From Phytopseudomonas flavescens (GTDB taxonomy: Bacteria > Pseudomonadota > Gammaproteobacteria > Pseudomonadales > Pseudomonadaceae): 64,000 nucleotides of DNA. Both the position numbers and the translations under genes were made by a program. Where the stretch lies: assembly GCF_900100535.1 (NCBI RefSeq), contig NZ_FNDG01000010.1, positions 62,001-126,000 of the forward strand. The letters run 5' to 3'. The notes under the pieces are model-generated. The model was not told the DNA's origin, did no database searches, and saw nothing but the letters and a program-made list of their open reading frames with translations. Below are positions 54,770-64,000 of the stretch, one piece after another (position 1 is the first letter of the stretch; every line of letters starts with the position of its first letter).

Positions 54770-56047
54770 GTGAGTACGACTTCTTCTATCGATGTGAAAA
54801 AGAGCCTGATCGACAGCCTGATGGCCGGCCTGATCGCGCTCATCGTGTTCGGCCCCGTGGTGGGCGTGGTGCTGCAGGGTTATGACTTCAACCTGCGGGT
54901 CGACCGCGTGGCGTGGATGGTCGGTGCGGTGATGGTCGGCCGCCTGCTGCTCAGCCTGTTCCTGCAGACGGGCAAGGGGCGCGTGGTGCTGGAGGGCTTC
55001 GAGCGTTCCGGCGCTGGCGTCGGCGTGCAGCCACCGGGGCATGTGTCGCGGATGCGCTGGATCATCGGGGGGCTGATCGTGCTGGCGATCATCTTTCCGT
55101 TCTTCGCCAACAAGTACCTGCTGACGGTGATCATCCTCGGCCTGATCTACGTGCTGCTCGGCCTGGGCCTGAACATCGTGGTCGGCCTGGCGGGGCTGCT
55201 CGATCTGGGCTTCGTCGGCTTCTACGCCATCGGTGCCTACGGCCTGACCATGGGCTACCAGTACCTCGGCCTGGGCTTCTGGAGCATGCTGCCGCTGGCC
55301 GCGCTGATGGCGGCCTTCGCCGGGACGCTACTGGGCTTCCCGGTGCTGCGCATGCACGGCGACTACCTGGCCATCGTCACCCTGGGCTTTGGCGAGATCA
55401 TCCGCCTGGTGCTGACCAACTGGCTGCCGGTCACCGGCGGCCCCAATGGCATGAGCGCGCCGTCGCCGACCTTCTTCGGCCTGGAATTCGCCCGCCGTGC
55501 CAAGGATGGCGGCGTGCCGTACCACGAGTTCTTCGGCGTGGCCTACAACCCCAACATGAAGTTCCTGTTCATCTACGCGGTGCTGGTGCTGGTCGTGCTG
55601 CTGGTGCTGTACGTCAAGCATCGCCTCACGCGCATGCCGGTCGGCCGTGCCTGGGAGGCGCTGCGCGAAGACGAGATCGCCTGCCGCTCCATGGGCCTCA
55701 ACCACGTGCTGGTCAAGCTCTCGGCCTTCACCCTGGGGGCGTCCACCGCCGGTATCGCCGGGGTGTTCTTCGCCACCTACCAGGGCTTCGTCAACCCGAC
55801 CTCGTTCACCTTCTTCGAGTCGGCGCTGATTCTCGCCATCGTGGTGCTCGGCGGCATGGGGTCGACGGTGGGGGTGGTGATCGCCGCCTTCGTGCTGACC
55901 ATCACCCCGGAGCTGCTGCGCAGCTTCGCCGACTACCGGGTGCTGCTGTTCGGCATGCTCATGGTGGTGATGATGATCTGGCGGCCCCGTGGGCTGATCC
56001 GCATCAACCGCATCGGCATCGCCCCGCGCAAAGGAGTCGCGCCATGA
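54770..56047 (+). CDS. branched-chain amino acid ABC transporter permease (LivM/BraE type)
   Basis: A 425-residue permease, with about 100 residues of extra N-terminal hydrophobic and loop sequence before the conserved LivM core (ILGLIYVLLGLGLNIVVGLAG from about residue 121). ALREDEIACRSMGLNHVLVK and GGMGSTVGVVIAAFVL are typical. The gene uses a GTG start next to the previous stop and overlaps the ATPase gene by 4 bp. Confidence 0.92.
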   Translation: MSTTSSIDVKKSLIDSLMAGLIALIVFGPVVGVVLQGYDFNLRVDRVAWMVGAVMVGRLLLSLFLQTGKGRVVLEGFERSGAGVGVQPPGHVSRMRWIIGGLIVLAIIFPFFANKYLLTVIILGLIYVLLGLGLNIVVGLAGLLDLGFVGFYAIGAYGLTMGYQYLGLGFWSMLPLAALMAAFAGTLLGFPVLRMHGDYLAIVTLGFGEIIRLVLTNWLPVTGGPNGMSAPSPTFFGLEFARRAKDGGVPYHEFFGVAYNPNMKFLFIYAVLVLVVLLVLYVKHRLTRMPVGRAWEALREDEIACRSMGLNHVLVKLSAFTLGASTAGIAGVFFATYQGFVNPTSFTFFESALILAIVVLGGMGSTVGVVIAAFVLTITPELLRSFADYRVLLFGMLMVVMMIWRPRGLIRINRIGIAPRKGVAP

Positions 56048-56912
56048 GCGACAACATCCTCTCGGTGGACAGCCTGATGATGCATTTCGGCGGCATCAAG
56101 GCGCTCAACGACGTCAACTTTTCCATCAAGCGCAACTCGATCTCGGCGCTGATCGGCCCCAATGGCGCCGGCAAGACCACGGTGTTCAACTGCCTGACCG
56201 GCTTCTACTCGGCCACCGGCGGCAAGATCCTGCTCAATGCCCAGGGCACGCAGACCGATGTGATCCAGATCCTCGGCGAGCCCTTCGCCGTGGATGATTT
56301 CATCAAGCCCCGGCAGTTCGCTTCGCGGCTCTGGTACAAGATGTTCGGCGGCACCCACCTGGTCAACCGCGCCGGCCTGGCGCGCACCTTCCAGAACATC
56401 CGCCTGTTCAAGGAAATGACCGTGCTGGAAAACCTGCTGGTGGCCCAGCACATGCTCGCCCAGCGCAGCCTGATCAAGGGCATCCTCAATACCCCCGGCT
56501 ACCGGCGTGCCGAGAACAAGCTGCTGGACACCGCCTTCTACTGGCTGGAGGTGGTCAACCTGGTCGAGCACGCCAACCACCTGGCCGGCGAGCTCTCCTA
56601 CGGCCAGCAGCGCCGCCTGGAAATCGCCCGGGCCATGTGCACGGGCCCCGAGCTGATCTGCCTGGATGAACCCGCCGCCGGCCTCAACCCGTCGGAAACC
56701 CATGCGCTGAGCCAGATCATCCGCCTGCTGCGCGACGAGCACGGCCTGACCGTGCTGCTGATCGAGCACGACATGGGCATGGTGATGAGCATCAGCGACC
56801 ACATCATCGTCCTCGACCATGGCCTGGTCATCGCCCAGGGCGGCCCGGACGCCATCAAGAACGACCCGAAAGTGATCGCCGCCTACCTCGGCGCGGACGA
56901 GGAGGAGGTGGC

Positions 56913-56916
<4 letters not shown>
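56044..56916 (+). CDS. branched-chain amino acid ABC transporter ATPase (LivG type, with insertion)
   Basis: A 290-residue ATPase. Walker A is GPNGAGKTT near residue 38, signature LSYGQQRRLEIARAM, Walker B LICLDEPAAGLNPSE. It carries an insertion of about 35 residues (roughly 65-105, LGEPFAVDDFIKPRQFA) before the ARTFQNIRLF segment; E. coli LivG is 255 residues. The insertion may contact a partner. It overlaps neighbours by 4 bp on both sides. Confidence 0.92.
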
Positions 56917-57641
<725 letters not shown>

Positions 57642-57787
57642 GCGCCTGTGCCGGCGGTCTGGCCGCTTGCCGGTCGGCAGCATGCCGATGGGGTTTGATG
57701 GATGGTGCTGCGGTGTGTTGCCTCAGGTCATGGGCAAGCGCGATCGGATAGGGCACGCTGCACCCATTCACTGCCAAGGAGACTCCC

Positions 57788-58237
57788 ATGATTCGCAAGC
57801 TTGTCGTCGCCTCCGTGCTGGTTCTGGCCAGCGCTCCGTTGTTGGCCGCCGAGTGCTCGGTGGAGGTGCATTCCACCGACCAGATGACCTTCGATACCAA
57901 GGACATCAAGGTCAGCAAGAGCTGCAAGACCTTCACCATCGAACTCAAGCACGTTGGCAACCTGCCCAAGAACGTGATGGGGCATAACCTGGTGCTGGCC
58001 AAGAGCGCCGACGTGCAGGGCATCAGCACCGATGGCATCGCCGCCGGCGTCGACAAGAACTACCTGAAGGACGGCGATGAGCGCATCATCGCCCACACCA
58101 AGCTGATCGGTGGCGGCGAAACCGATTCGGTGAGCTTCGAGGTGAGCAAGCTGGACGCGGCGCAAAGCTACCAGTTCTTCTGTTCGTTCCCAGGCCATGC
58201 GGCGCTGATGAAGGGCGCGCTGACCCTGGTCGACTGA
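57788..58237 (+). CDS. azu: azurin
   Basis: A 149-residue periplasmic blue copper protein and electron carrier. The signal peptide ends at about residue 20-21 (ASAPLLAA). The copper ligands are His in NVMGHNLVL and the C-terminal C-x4-H-x4-M of [14 protein letters not shown]. The disulfide pair is in AECSVEV and KSCKTF. It is monocistronic with a strong terminator. Confidence 0.97.
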   Translation: MIRKLVVASVLVLASAPLLAAECSVEVHSTDQMTFDTKDIKVSKSCKTFTIELKHVGNLPKNVMGHNLVLAKSADVQGISTDGIAAGVDKNYLKDGDERIIAHTKLIGGGETDSVSFEVSKLDAAQSYQFFCSFPGHAALMKGALTLVD

Positions 58238-58256
58238 CCGATCCGCGCGAACCCCG

Positions 58257-58282
58257 GGCCGCTGCATCGCCAGCGGCCTTTT
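58257..58282 (+). terminator. terminator of azu
   Basis: Perfect stem GGCCGCTG (58257-58264) / CAGCGGCC (58271-58278) with a 6-base loop and TTTT, 20 bp after the azurin stop. Confidence 0.9.
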
Positions 58283-58368
58283 CGTGTGCGGGCCATAACC
58301 TACCGGGCTGACGCATTCGTCGTCGCTTGCACGAGAAATGGAAAGCACCGGCCCCTGATGCCCAGTGA

Positions 58369-58613
58369 ACCTGTCCACGGCTTCTGTGGGCAGGCTTGTG
58401 GATAAGGTGAGCATGCCTGCCTGCAAGCCCTGCCGGTTGCCGCTCGACGCCGGGTGATCAATTTCTGACCAACGTTGGTGGGCGGGTGAGAGCCACCCCG
58501 GCAGGCACCGAAGTCAAGGAATATCTCAATGATTTCAGGGGTTTGATGGTTTTCGGCGAGCATTGGCGGTCGGCTTATCCACGGTACCTGTGGAGCAGGT
58601 TGTGGATAAGGTG
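58369..58613. other. intergenic region with repeated DnaA-box-like 9-mers
   Basis: In the 454-bp gap after azu, TGTGGATAA occurs at 58397-58405 and 58601-58609, and TTATCCACG at 58575-58583. Each TGTGGATAA sits in a similar ~40-bp block (CCACGG ... GGATAAGGTG), so the block is duplicated 204 bp apart. A 12-bp perfect palindrome ACCAACGTTGGT is at 58468-58479. No gene is present. Confidence 0.55.
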
Positions 58614-58691
58614 GGCGTAGTCGGGTGCAGGCCAATGATCGTCAGCCCCGGCGCCGCCTGCTGCTTTTTCGTCCAGTCGCTGCGCGCGCTT

Positions 58692-59333
58692 TCAGTCTTC
58701 CGCCGCTTCGTTCAGGCCCAGCCCGCGCCAGCGTTTGGCGCCAATCAGGATAAAGCGCAACTGCTCGGTCATCTTGGTCTGCGGACGCCGGTGCGAAGGC
58801 TGGGCGGCCGATTGCGCATCGATCAGTTCGGGGAGGGTGGCGAACACGGTTTTCACCACCAGATCCGCCAGCATGCCACGCGCCGGATCGTCGAGATGCT
58901 GGAGTTTCGGCATCAGGCTCAGATCGCTGACCAGGTCGGCGGCGATGTCCTCGCGGAAGGTGGCCAGTGCCTGGCGCACCGGCAGCGAGCCGCCGAACTG
59001 CTCGCGGGCGAGAAACAGGAACTGGCCACGGTTCTGCTCGACGGCGTCGAGGAATATCTGTACCGAGGCGTCGATGATGCCACCCAGTTCGAACTCGTTG
59101 CGCCGCACCTGTCGCAAGGTGATACGGAAGGTTTCGCCCACTTCCGCCACCAGGGCCAGGCCCAGGGCATCCATGTCCTTGAAGTGCCGGTAGAAGCCGG
59201 TCGGCACGATGCCGGCGACGCGCGTCACTTCGCGCAGGCTGAGGCTGCTGAAGGCGCGGCCGCCGTCCAGCAATTGGCGGGCGGCGTCCATCAGCGCCTG
59301 GCGGGTAGGGTGATGTGAGTGCGGTGCTGGCAT
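58692..59333 (-). CDS. TetR family regulator, FabR/DesT-like
   Basis: A 213-residue TetR regulator. The HTH is at about residues 25-60 (SLREVTRVAGIVPTGFYRHF). The segment GFYRHFKDMDALGLALV is characteristic of FabR and DesT, repressors that sense unsaturated/saturated acyl-CoA balance and control desaturase genes. No desaturase gene lies in the window. The start MPAPHSHH has GGAG 8 bases upstream. Confidence 0.82.
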   Translation of the reverse strand: MPAPHSHHPTRQALMDAARQLLDGGRAFSSLSLREVTRVAGIVPTGFYRHFKDMDALGLALVAEVGETFRITLRQVRRNEFELGGIIDASVQIFLDAVEQNRGQFLFLAREQFGGSLPVRQALATFREDIAADLVSDLSLMPKLQHLDDPARGMLADLVVKTVFATLPELIDAQSAAQPSHRRPQTKMTEQLRFILIGAKRWRGLGLNEAAED

Positions 59334-59377
59334 CGAATCGCTCCCTGGTCTGTCCGATCCGGGATCGTAAAGCAAAA

Positions 59378-59395
59378 CCCCGCCATGCGGCGGGG
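59378..59395 (-). terminator. terminator after the yhcB gene
   Basis: Stem CCCCGCC (59378-59384) / GGCGGGG (59389-59395); on the minus strand it ends in TTTT. Confidence 0.8.
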
Positions 59396-59418
59396 TCGGG
59401 AATACTGGCGTCAGTCGA

Positions 59419-59862
59419 TCAGTAGCGGTTCTTCAGGCCGTAGCCCTCGTCGAGCATGCCGGGTACGTCGGCACTCTTGGGGGCGTAGTCCTTGGGGATT
59501 TCCAAGTCGCGCGGCGGCGTCAGGCGTTCCCGCTTGTCGCTGCTGCTCGGCTCGGCATGCAGGGTAGCCAGCAGGCGTTGGCGGGTCACCTCATCGAGGG
59601 CCAGGCGATCTGCACCATGGGACAGGTGCTCCTGGACGTCGTGATAGCTCTGGGTCAGTTTCTTGACCAGGTTGGCGGTGGTATTGAAGTGGGTGACCAC
59701 TTCGCTCTGGTAGGCCTCGAAACGTTCCTGCATGTCGTCCAGCTGGCGCTGGGTGCGGCTGGGCGCGGCATTGGGCGCAAGGCGGGCGATCAGGAAACCG
59801 ATGGCGATACCGGCGACCAGGGTAAGTGCCGGTAGCAACCAGGCGGTGAGCGTCTGTTCCAC
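59419..59862 (-). CDS. YhcB (ZapG-like) cell-division/envelope membrane protein
   Basis: A 147-residue protein of the YhcB/DUF1043 family. One N-terminal transmembrane segment is at about residues 7-28 (AWLLPALTLVAGIAIGFLIA), followed by a coiled-coil-like region (QRQLDDMQERFEAYQSEVV). E. coli YhcB (ZapG) takes part in division and peptidoglycan synthesis. It is divergent from the hydrolase/trpS genes, as in other pseudomonads. Confidence 0.87.
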   Translation of the reverse strand: MEQTLTAWLLPALTLVAGIAIGFLIARLAPNAAPSRTQRQLDDMQERFEAYQSEVVTHFNTTANLVKKLTQSYHDVQEHLSHGADRLALDEVTRQRLLATLHAEPSSSDKRERLTPPRDLEIPKDYAPKSADVPGMLDEGYGLKNRY

Positions 59863-59996
59863 GAGTCCTTCCTCTCTAAACGGCTTTGCTTTACGTTAAC
59901 GGCTGGAACCTGCGCTGTACACCGCTATGTTGAGGTGTGCCCACGCAGGCTGTCAGCTAGACGAGTCGACCCTGTTCGAGGTCACGGAGTTCACTG

Positions 59997-60626
59997 TTGC
60001 TCATCCGCGAAACCCCCGTAATGATCAATGGCCCGAGCGGCCAGCTCGAGGCCCTTTCCCTGCAGGTGGAAGACCCGCGCGGCGTCGCGCTGATCTGCCA
60101 CCCCAACCCGGTGCAGGGCGGCACCATGCTCAACAAGGTGGTGTCGACCCTGCAGCGTACGGCCCGCGATGCCGGCTATCACACGCTGCGTTTCAACTAC
60201 CGCGGCGTGGGGGCCAGCGCCGGCAGCCACGACATGGGCAGTGGCGAGGTCGATGACGCCGAAGCGGTGGCCCACTGGCTGCGCGGGCGTTACCCCGAGC
60301 TGCCGCTGACCCTGCTGGGTTTCTCCTTCGGCGGCTTCGTCGCCGCCAGCCTCGGTGCGCGTCTGGAGAAGCAGGGCATCGAGCCTGCGCAACTGTTGAT
60401 GATCGCCCCGGCGGTCATGCGCCTGGGGGGCGACCATCCGCTTGCCGAGCGCTGCCCGCTGGTGGTGATTCAGCCGGATGACGACGAAGTGGTCGAGCCA
60501 CGGATCGTCTACGACTGGTCGGCCAACCTCGAACGTGCCCACGAACTGCTGAAAGTGGCAGAATGCGGTCACTTTTTTCACGGCAAACTGACCGACCTGA
60601 AAGATCTGCTGCTGCCTCGTCTCTGA
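59997..60626 (+). CDS. alpha/beta hydrolase
   Basis: A 209-residue alpha/beta hydrolase. The nucleophile elbow is GFSFGGFVA near residue 104 and the catalytic His is in CGHFFHGKL; the Asp is likely in QPDDDEVV. A TTG start is preferred because GGAG lies 8 bases upstream and related proteins begin ML-RETPV-INGP; an internal ATG eight codons in lacks a site. The substrate is unknown. Confidence 0.85.
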   Translation: MLIRETPVMINGPSGQLEALSLQVEDPRGVALICHPNPVQGGTMLNKVVSTLQRTARDAGYHTLRFNYRGVGASAGSHDMGSGEVDDAEAVAHWLRGRYPELPLTLLGFSFGGFVAASLGARLEKQGIEPAQLLMIAPAVMRLGGDHPLAERCPLVVIQPDDDEVVEPRIVYDWSANLERAHELLKVAECGHFFHGKLTDLKDLLLPRL

Positions 60627-60654
60627 TCTGCTGCGCGTCGATCTGGCGTCGTTG

Positions 60655-60710
60655 AAAACAGGCTCGGAATGCTCATTTACTTCAGTAAACTCCGCTTCCT
60701 CGCCTGTTTT
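60655..60710. other. nested hairpin element upstream of trpS
   Basis: Outer arms AAAACAGGC (60655-60663) and GCCTGTTTT (60702-60710) enclose a second stem CGGA/TCCG and an inner TTTAC/GTAAA stem with a TTCA loop. The same TTTAC-GTAAA-CTCCG word pattern is familiar from pseudomonad genomes as a dispersed structured element. It may end the hydrolase transcript or lead into trpS. Confidence 0.6.
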
Positions 60711-60772
60711 CGCCTAGCCAGCTTCTAGCTCGCGAGATCATCAAGTTGCTTCAAGTACAAGCGAATCTGACC

Positions 60773-62122
60773 ATGACCACTCGTATTCTTACCGGCATCA
60801 CCACCACCGGCACGCCGCACCTGGGCAACTACGCGGGCGCCATTCGCCCGGCCATCGTCGCCAGCCGTCGCCCCGACGCGGATTCGTTCTTTTTCCTCGC
60901 CGACTATCACGCGCTGATCAAGTGCGATGATCCGCAGCGCATCCAGCGTTCGCGCCTGGAAATCGCCGCCACCTGGCTGGCGCTGGGCCTGGATACCGAA
61001 CGCGCGACCTTCTATCGGCAGTCCGATATCCCGGAAATTCCCGAGCTGTGCTGGCTGCTGACCTGCGTGGCCGGCAAGGGCCTGCTCAATCGCGCGCACG
61101 CTTACAAGGCTTCCGTGGACAAGAATGTCGAAGCCGGAGAAGACCCGGATGCCGGCGTGAGCATGGGGCTGTTCAGCTACCCGGTGCTGATGGCCGCGGA
61201 CATCCTGATGTTCAACGCGCAGAAGGTGCCGGTCGGTCGCGACCAGATCCAGCACGTGGAAATGGCCCGCGACATCGGCCAGCGTTTCAACCACCTGTTC
61301 GGCCAGGGCAGGGACCTGTTCAAGCTGCCCGAGGTGGTGATCGAGGAAGACGTCGCCACGCTGCCGGGGCTCGATGGACGCAAGATGTCGAAGAGCTACG
61401 ACAACACCATCCCGCTGTTCGGCAGCAGCAAGCAGTTGAAGGACGCGGTGGCACGTATCGTTACCGACTCCAAGCTGCCCGGCGAGGCCAAGGACCCGGA
61501 CAATTCGCACCTGTTCACCCTCTACCAGGCCTTCGCCGCACCGACCCAGCAGGCCGACTTCCGTGCCGCGCTGCTCGGCGGCCTGGCCTGGGGCGAAGCC
61601 AAGCAGGCGCTCTATGAGCTGCTGGAAGCCGAGCTGGGCGAGGCGCGCGAGCGCTACCAGGCATTGATCGCCCGCCCGGCCGATCTCGAAGACATCCTGC
61701 TGGCCGGCGCTGCCAAGGCGCGCAAGATCGCCACCCCGTTCCTTGGCGAGCTGCGCGAAGCGGTAGGCCTGCGCTCGTTCCGCAGCCAGGCGGCCGGCAC
61801 TCAAGCCGTGAAGAAGAGAGCTGCCAAGCGCGCCCGCTTCGTCAGCTTCCGCGACGAAGACGGCGGCTTCCGTTTCCGCCTGCTGGATGCCGAGGGCGAG
61901 CAGTTGCTGCTGTCGCCATCCTTCGCCGACGGCAAGGCGGCAGGGCAGGTAAGCAAGCGCCTGCAGGCCGGTGAACCGCTGGATATCCGCGTCCAGGGCA
62001 ATGCCTTCGAAGTATGGCTGGATCAGCGATTGGTCGGCGAAAGCCCGACTTTCGCCGATACGGCGGCCACCGAGAAGGCCGCCGCCCGCTTGCGCGAAGC
62101 GCTGGCGCCGGAAGAAGCCTGA
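60773..62122 (+). CDS. trpS: tryptophanyl-tRNA synthetase with C-terminal extension
   Basis: A 449-residue class I synthetase that charges tRNATrp. The HIGH-like motif is [12 protein letters not shown] near residue 12 and the KMSKS motif is [13 protein letters not shown] near 208. It is about 110 residues longer than E. coli TrpRS; the extra C-terminal part (about 345-430, [20 protein letters not shown]) resembles a YegP/DUF1508-type unit, as in other pseudomonad TrpRS proteins. The start MTTRILTG is from homology. Confidence 0.95.
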   Translation: MTTRILTGITTTGTPHLGNYAGAIRPAIVASRRPDADSFFFLADYHALIKCDDPQRIQRSRLEIAATWLALGLDTERATFYRQSDIPEIPELCWLLTCVAGKGLLNRAHAYKASVDKNVEAGEDPDAGVSMGLFSYPVLMAADILMFNAQKVPVGRDQIQHVEMARDIGQRFNHLFGQGRDLFKLPEVVIEEDVATLPGLDGRKMSKSYDNTIPLFGSSKQLKDAVARIVTDSKLPGEAKDPDNSHLFTLYQAFAAPTQQADFRAALLGGLAWGEAKQALYELLEAELGEARERYQALIARPADLEDILLAGAAKARKIATPFLGELREAVGLRSFRSQAAGTQAVKKRAAKRARFVSFRDEDGGFRFRLLDAEGEQLLLSPSFADGKAAGQVSKRLQAGEPLDIRVQGNAFEVWLDQRLVGESPTFADTAATEKAAARLREALAPEEA

Positions 62123-62627
62123 CACCCGTGCGGCGCGCGGCTTCGGCGCGCCGGCAGGAAACCCCGTGAGCCGGGTAGATACCGTCTTGCTCGGTACCTC
62201 GCAAGCGTCAATTCGCCATCTAAAGGCATCCCCCGATTATCGAGCAGGGTGGACAACGCTCTTTTTGTCCACCATTGCGGTTACAGAGCGGTGGACGGAT
62301 GAGACGTCGTCCACCCTTGTATCTCGACTACTGCCTCACGAGAGGCGATAGTTCCCGACTGATCATCGGGGGAGGAGCTGCAAGCTGTGTCCACCCTTAA
62401 GCCTCGAGCTTGCGACGTAGATTGCGCTGCGCTCCTCCACACTCATCCTGATAAGTCCGAACGGTATCCAGAGCCTCGAGCTCGCATCAGCAAGGCTGGA
62501 CGGATGCAGGTGGATCGGTGACGCTTGATCCCTCGCTACATCCTTCTGCGCCCATGGGCCCATTTGCCATTCCGTGGGGGCGTCGCTAAAGTGTCGCCCC
62601 CCGCTTCATTTGCCCGGTTCCCGCACT
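62123..62627. other. 505-bp gap with dispersed repeat copy C
   Basis: No gene recognised. It holds repeat copy C (separate entry) and GC-rich flanks; the right end carries the upstream region of zapE. Confidence 0.5.
62246..62317 (+). repeat. dispersed palindromic repeat, copy C (72 bp)
   Basis: Starts AGGGTGGACAACG and ends in CGTCCACCCT, with the family core CTCTTTTTGTCCACCATTGC, in the same orientation as copy A. It can fold as two hairpins, GGTGGAC/GTCCACC and GGTGGAC/GTCCACC, one after the other. Confidence 0.85.
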
Positions 62628-63722
62628 ATGACTCCGCTCGAACGCTACCAGGCCGACCTCAACCGTCCGGACTTCTTTCACGACGCCGCCCAGGAACAGG
62701 CCGTGCGCCACCTGCAGCGCCTGTACGACGACCTGGTCGCTGACGATCGGAGCAAGCCCGGCGTGCTCGGCAAGCTGTTCGGCAAGAAGGCGGTGACCCC
62801 GGTCAAGGGCCTGTATTTCTGGGGCGGTGTCGGGCGCGGCAAGACCTACCTGGTCGACACCTTCTTCGAAGCGTTGCCGTTCAAGGAAAAGGAGCGCACG
62901 CACTTCCACCGCTTCATGAAGCGGGTGCATGAAGAGATGCGCACCCTCAAGGACGTCAAGAATCCGCTGACCGTGATCGGCAAGCGTTTCGCCGAGCAGG
63001 CGCGGGTGATCTGCTTCGACGAGTTCTTCGTCTCCGACATCACCGATGCGATGATCCTGGCGACCCTGCTCGAAGAGCTGTTCAAGAACGGTGTGACCCT
63101 GGTGGCGACCTCCAACATCGTGCCTGACGGGCTCTACAAGGACGGCCTGCAGCGCGCGCGCTTCCTGCCGGCCATCGAGCTGCTCAAGGTGCACACCGAG
63201 ATCGTCAACGTCGACAGCGGTATCGACTACCGCCTGCGTGCGCTGGAGCAGGCCGAACTGTTCCACTTTCCGCTGGGCGAGGCTGCCGAGCTGAGTCTGG
63301 AGAAGAGCTTCAAGAGCCTGCTGCACGAGAAGGTCACCGTGCAGGAAAACGAGGCGCTGATGATCGAGAACCGTGCCATCACCGCACGCCGTGTCGGCGG
63401 CGATGTGGGCTGGTTCGAGTTCCGCGAGCTGTGCGACGGCCCGCGCAGCCAGAACGACTACATCGAACTGGGCAAGGTCTTCCACTCGGTGATCCTTGCC
63501 AACGTCGAGCAGATGAGCGTGGCCAAGGACGACATGGCCCGGCGCTTCATCAACCTGGTGGATGAGTTCTACGACCGCAACGTCAAGCTGATCATCTCCG
63601 CCGAAGTGGAGCTCAAGGACCTGTACAGCGGCGGTCGCCTGAACTTCGAGTTCCAGCGCACCCTCAGCCGTCTGCTGGAGATGCAGTCCCACGAGTTCCT
63701 GTCGCGCCCGCACAAGCCCTGA
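62628..63722 (+). CDS. zapE: cell division ATPase ZapE
   Basis: A 364-residue AAA-type ATPase of the AFG1/ZapE family, which acts at the Z-ring during constriction. Walker A is WGGVGRGKTYLVD near residue 62, Walker B is VICFDEFFV, and the family region RFINLVDEFYDRNVKLI is near the end. The position after trpS matches other pseudomonads, where rplM-rpsI follow; here an AraC gene lies beyond instead. Confidence 0.94.
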   Translation: MTPLERYQADLNRPDFFHDAAQEQAVRHLQRLYDDLVADDRSKPGVLGKLFGKKAVTPVKGLYFWGGVGRGKTYLVDTFFEALPFKEKERTHFHRFMKRVHEEMRTLKDVKNPLTVIGKRFAEQARVICFDEFFVSDITDAMILATLLEELFKNGVTLVATSNIVPDGLYKDGLQRARFLPAIELLKVHTEIVNVDSGIDYRLRALEQAELFHFPLGEAAELSLEKSFKSLLHEKVTVQENEALMIENRAITARRVGGDVGWFEFRELCDGPRSQNDYIELGKVFHSVILANVEQMSVAKDDMARRFINLVDEFYDRNVKLIISAEVELKDLYSGGRLNFEFQRTLSRLLEMQSHEFLSRPHKP

Positions 63723-63744
63723 CGCAGCCTCAAGAGGTCGGGCG

Positions 63745-64000
63745 TCAGTCTGGCTGTACCTTTTGCAGCGTGTGGCTTGAGTCTTGTCGCTGTCTGTACT
63801 GGTTCGGCGACAGGCCGGTGTGCTGGCGGAACAGCCGGGCGAAGAAGCTGGCATCGTCGTAGCCGATCTCGTAGCTGACCGTCTTGATGCTCTTCGGTGA
63901 CGACGACAGCAACCCCTTGGCCGTTTCGATGCGCAGCCGCTGCAGGTAATACAGCGGCTTGTCGCCGGTGGCGGCGTGGAAGCGGCGCATGAAGTTGCGG
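63745..64000 (-). CDS. AraC family regulator, C-terminal part (gene continues beyond window)
   Basis: The last ~84 residues of an AraC/XylS regulator. The second HTH is visible (LLSSSPKSIKTVSYEIGYDD ... FARLFRQHTGLSPNQYR). The reading frame continues upstream of the first visible ATG (RNFMRRFHAATGDKP), typical of GlxA-type regulators, so the true start lies beyond the right edge. Confidence 0.85.
   Translation of the reverse strand, partial: RNFMRRFHAATGDKPLYYLQRLRIETAKGLLSSSPKSIKTVSYEIGYDDASFFARLFRQHTGLSPNQYRQRQDSSHTLQKVQPD

Overview
The window is about 64 kb of GC-rich chromosomal DNA from a gamma-proteobacterium, almost certainly Pseudomonas sensu lato. Supporting markers are the phenylacetate (paa) cluster, the mpl-ubiX pair, the bauRABC beta-alanine cluster, azurin, the yhcB/hydrolase/trpS/zapE block, and Pseudomonas-type REP elements with their RAYT transposase. 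No rRNA, tRNA or CRISPR array was seen.

Layout. 0-6.3 kb: phenylacetate catabolism, with paaFGHIJ leftward (paaJ cut by the window edge) and paaY-paaX rightward, divided by a divergent promoter region with two matched 40-bp inverted repeats that look like PaaX operators. 6.3-11.7 kb: an HPP/CBS membrane protein, ppa, a GhrA-type reductase, and a tartrate dehydrogenase divergent from a LysR regulator. 11.7-28.1 kb: amine and amino-acid utilisation, with a GMC-oxidoreductase remnant, a HAD hydrolase, two DadA/PuuB-like FAD oxidases, a bicupin, a polar amino acid ABC transporter with an XRE-cupin regulator, an Lrp regulator, a degenerate HAD paralog, gabT, gabD and a Pot-type polyamine ABC transporter. 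28.3-31.7 kb: mtfA, mpl, ubiX and a small lipoprotein. 31.7-40.2 kb: a hydroxyacid dehydrogenase, ybaK, yigZ, a RutR-like TetR regulator, and an NMT1/SsuABC-type ABC transporter whose first gene encodes a Tsx-like outer-membrane channel. A Tat-exported aldo/keto reductase follows, and gene remnants lie in the gaps. 40.4-45.1 kb: a lipoprotein and bauR/bauABC. 45.1-50.7 kb: an accessory island with a RAYT flanked by REP pairs, a dispersed-repeat stretch, a three-gene cassette (AraC regulator, YddG-like exporter, B12-type radical SAM enzyme) and a BRO-N protein. 51.1-57.6 kb: an unusual metallo-beta-lactamase-fold protein and a five-gene branched-chain amino acid ABC transporter. 57.8-64 kb: azurin, a region with DnaA-box-like 9-mers, a FabR/DesT-like TetR regulator, yhcB, a hydrolase, trpS, zapE and the end of an AraC regulator.

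How it fits together. Most of the window is catabolic: phenylacetyl-CoA to acetyl- and succinyl-CoA (paa), beta-alanine to acetyl-CoA (bau), putrescine/GABA-like amines to succinate (Pot/gabT/gabD plus FAD oxidases), and probably pyrimidine-related ligands (Tsx, ABC transporter, RutR-like regulator). The least explained system is the AraC/exporter/B12-radical-SAM cassette at 46.2-49.9 kb. It has lower GC by eye, sits next to REP/RAYT elements, and may make and export a modified amino-acid-like compound; that product is inference. Three copies of one palindromic repeat occur, one of them inside the branched-chain amino acid operon. Several gene relics (GMC oxidoreductase, aldo/keto reductase, bauA) show repeated duplication and decay.
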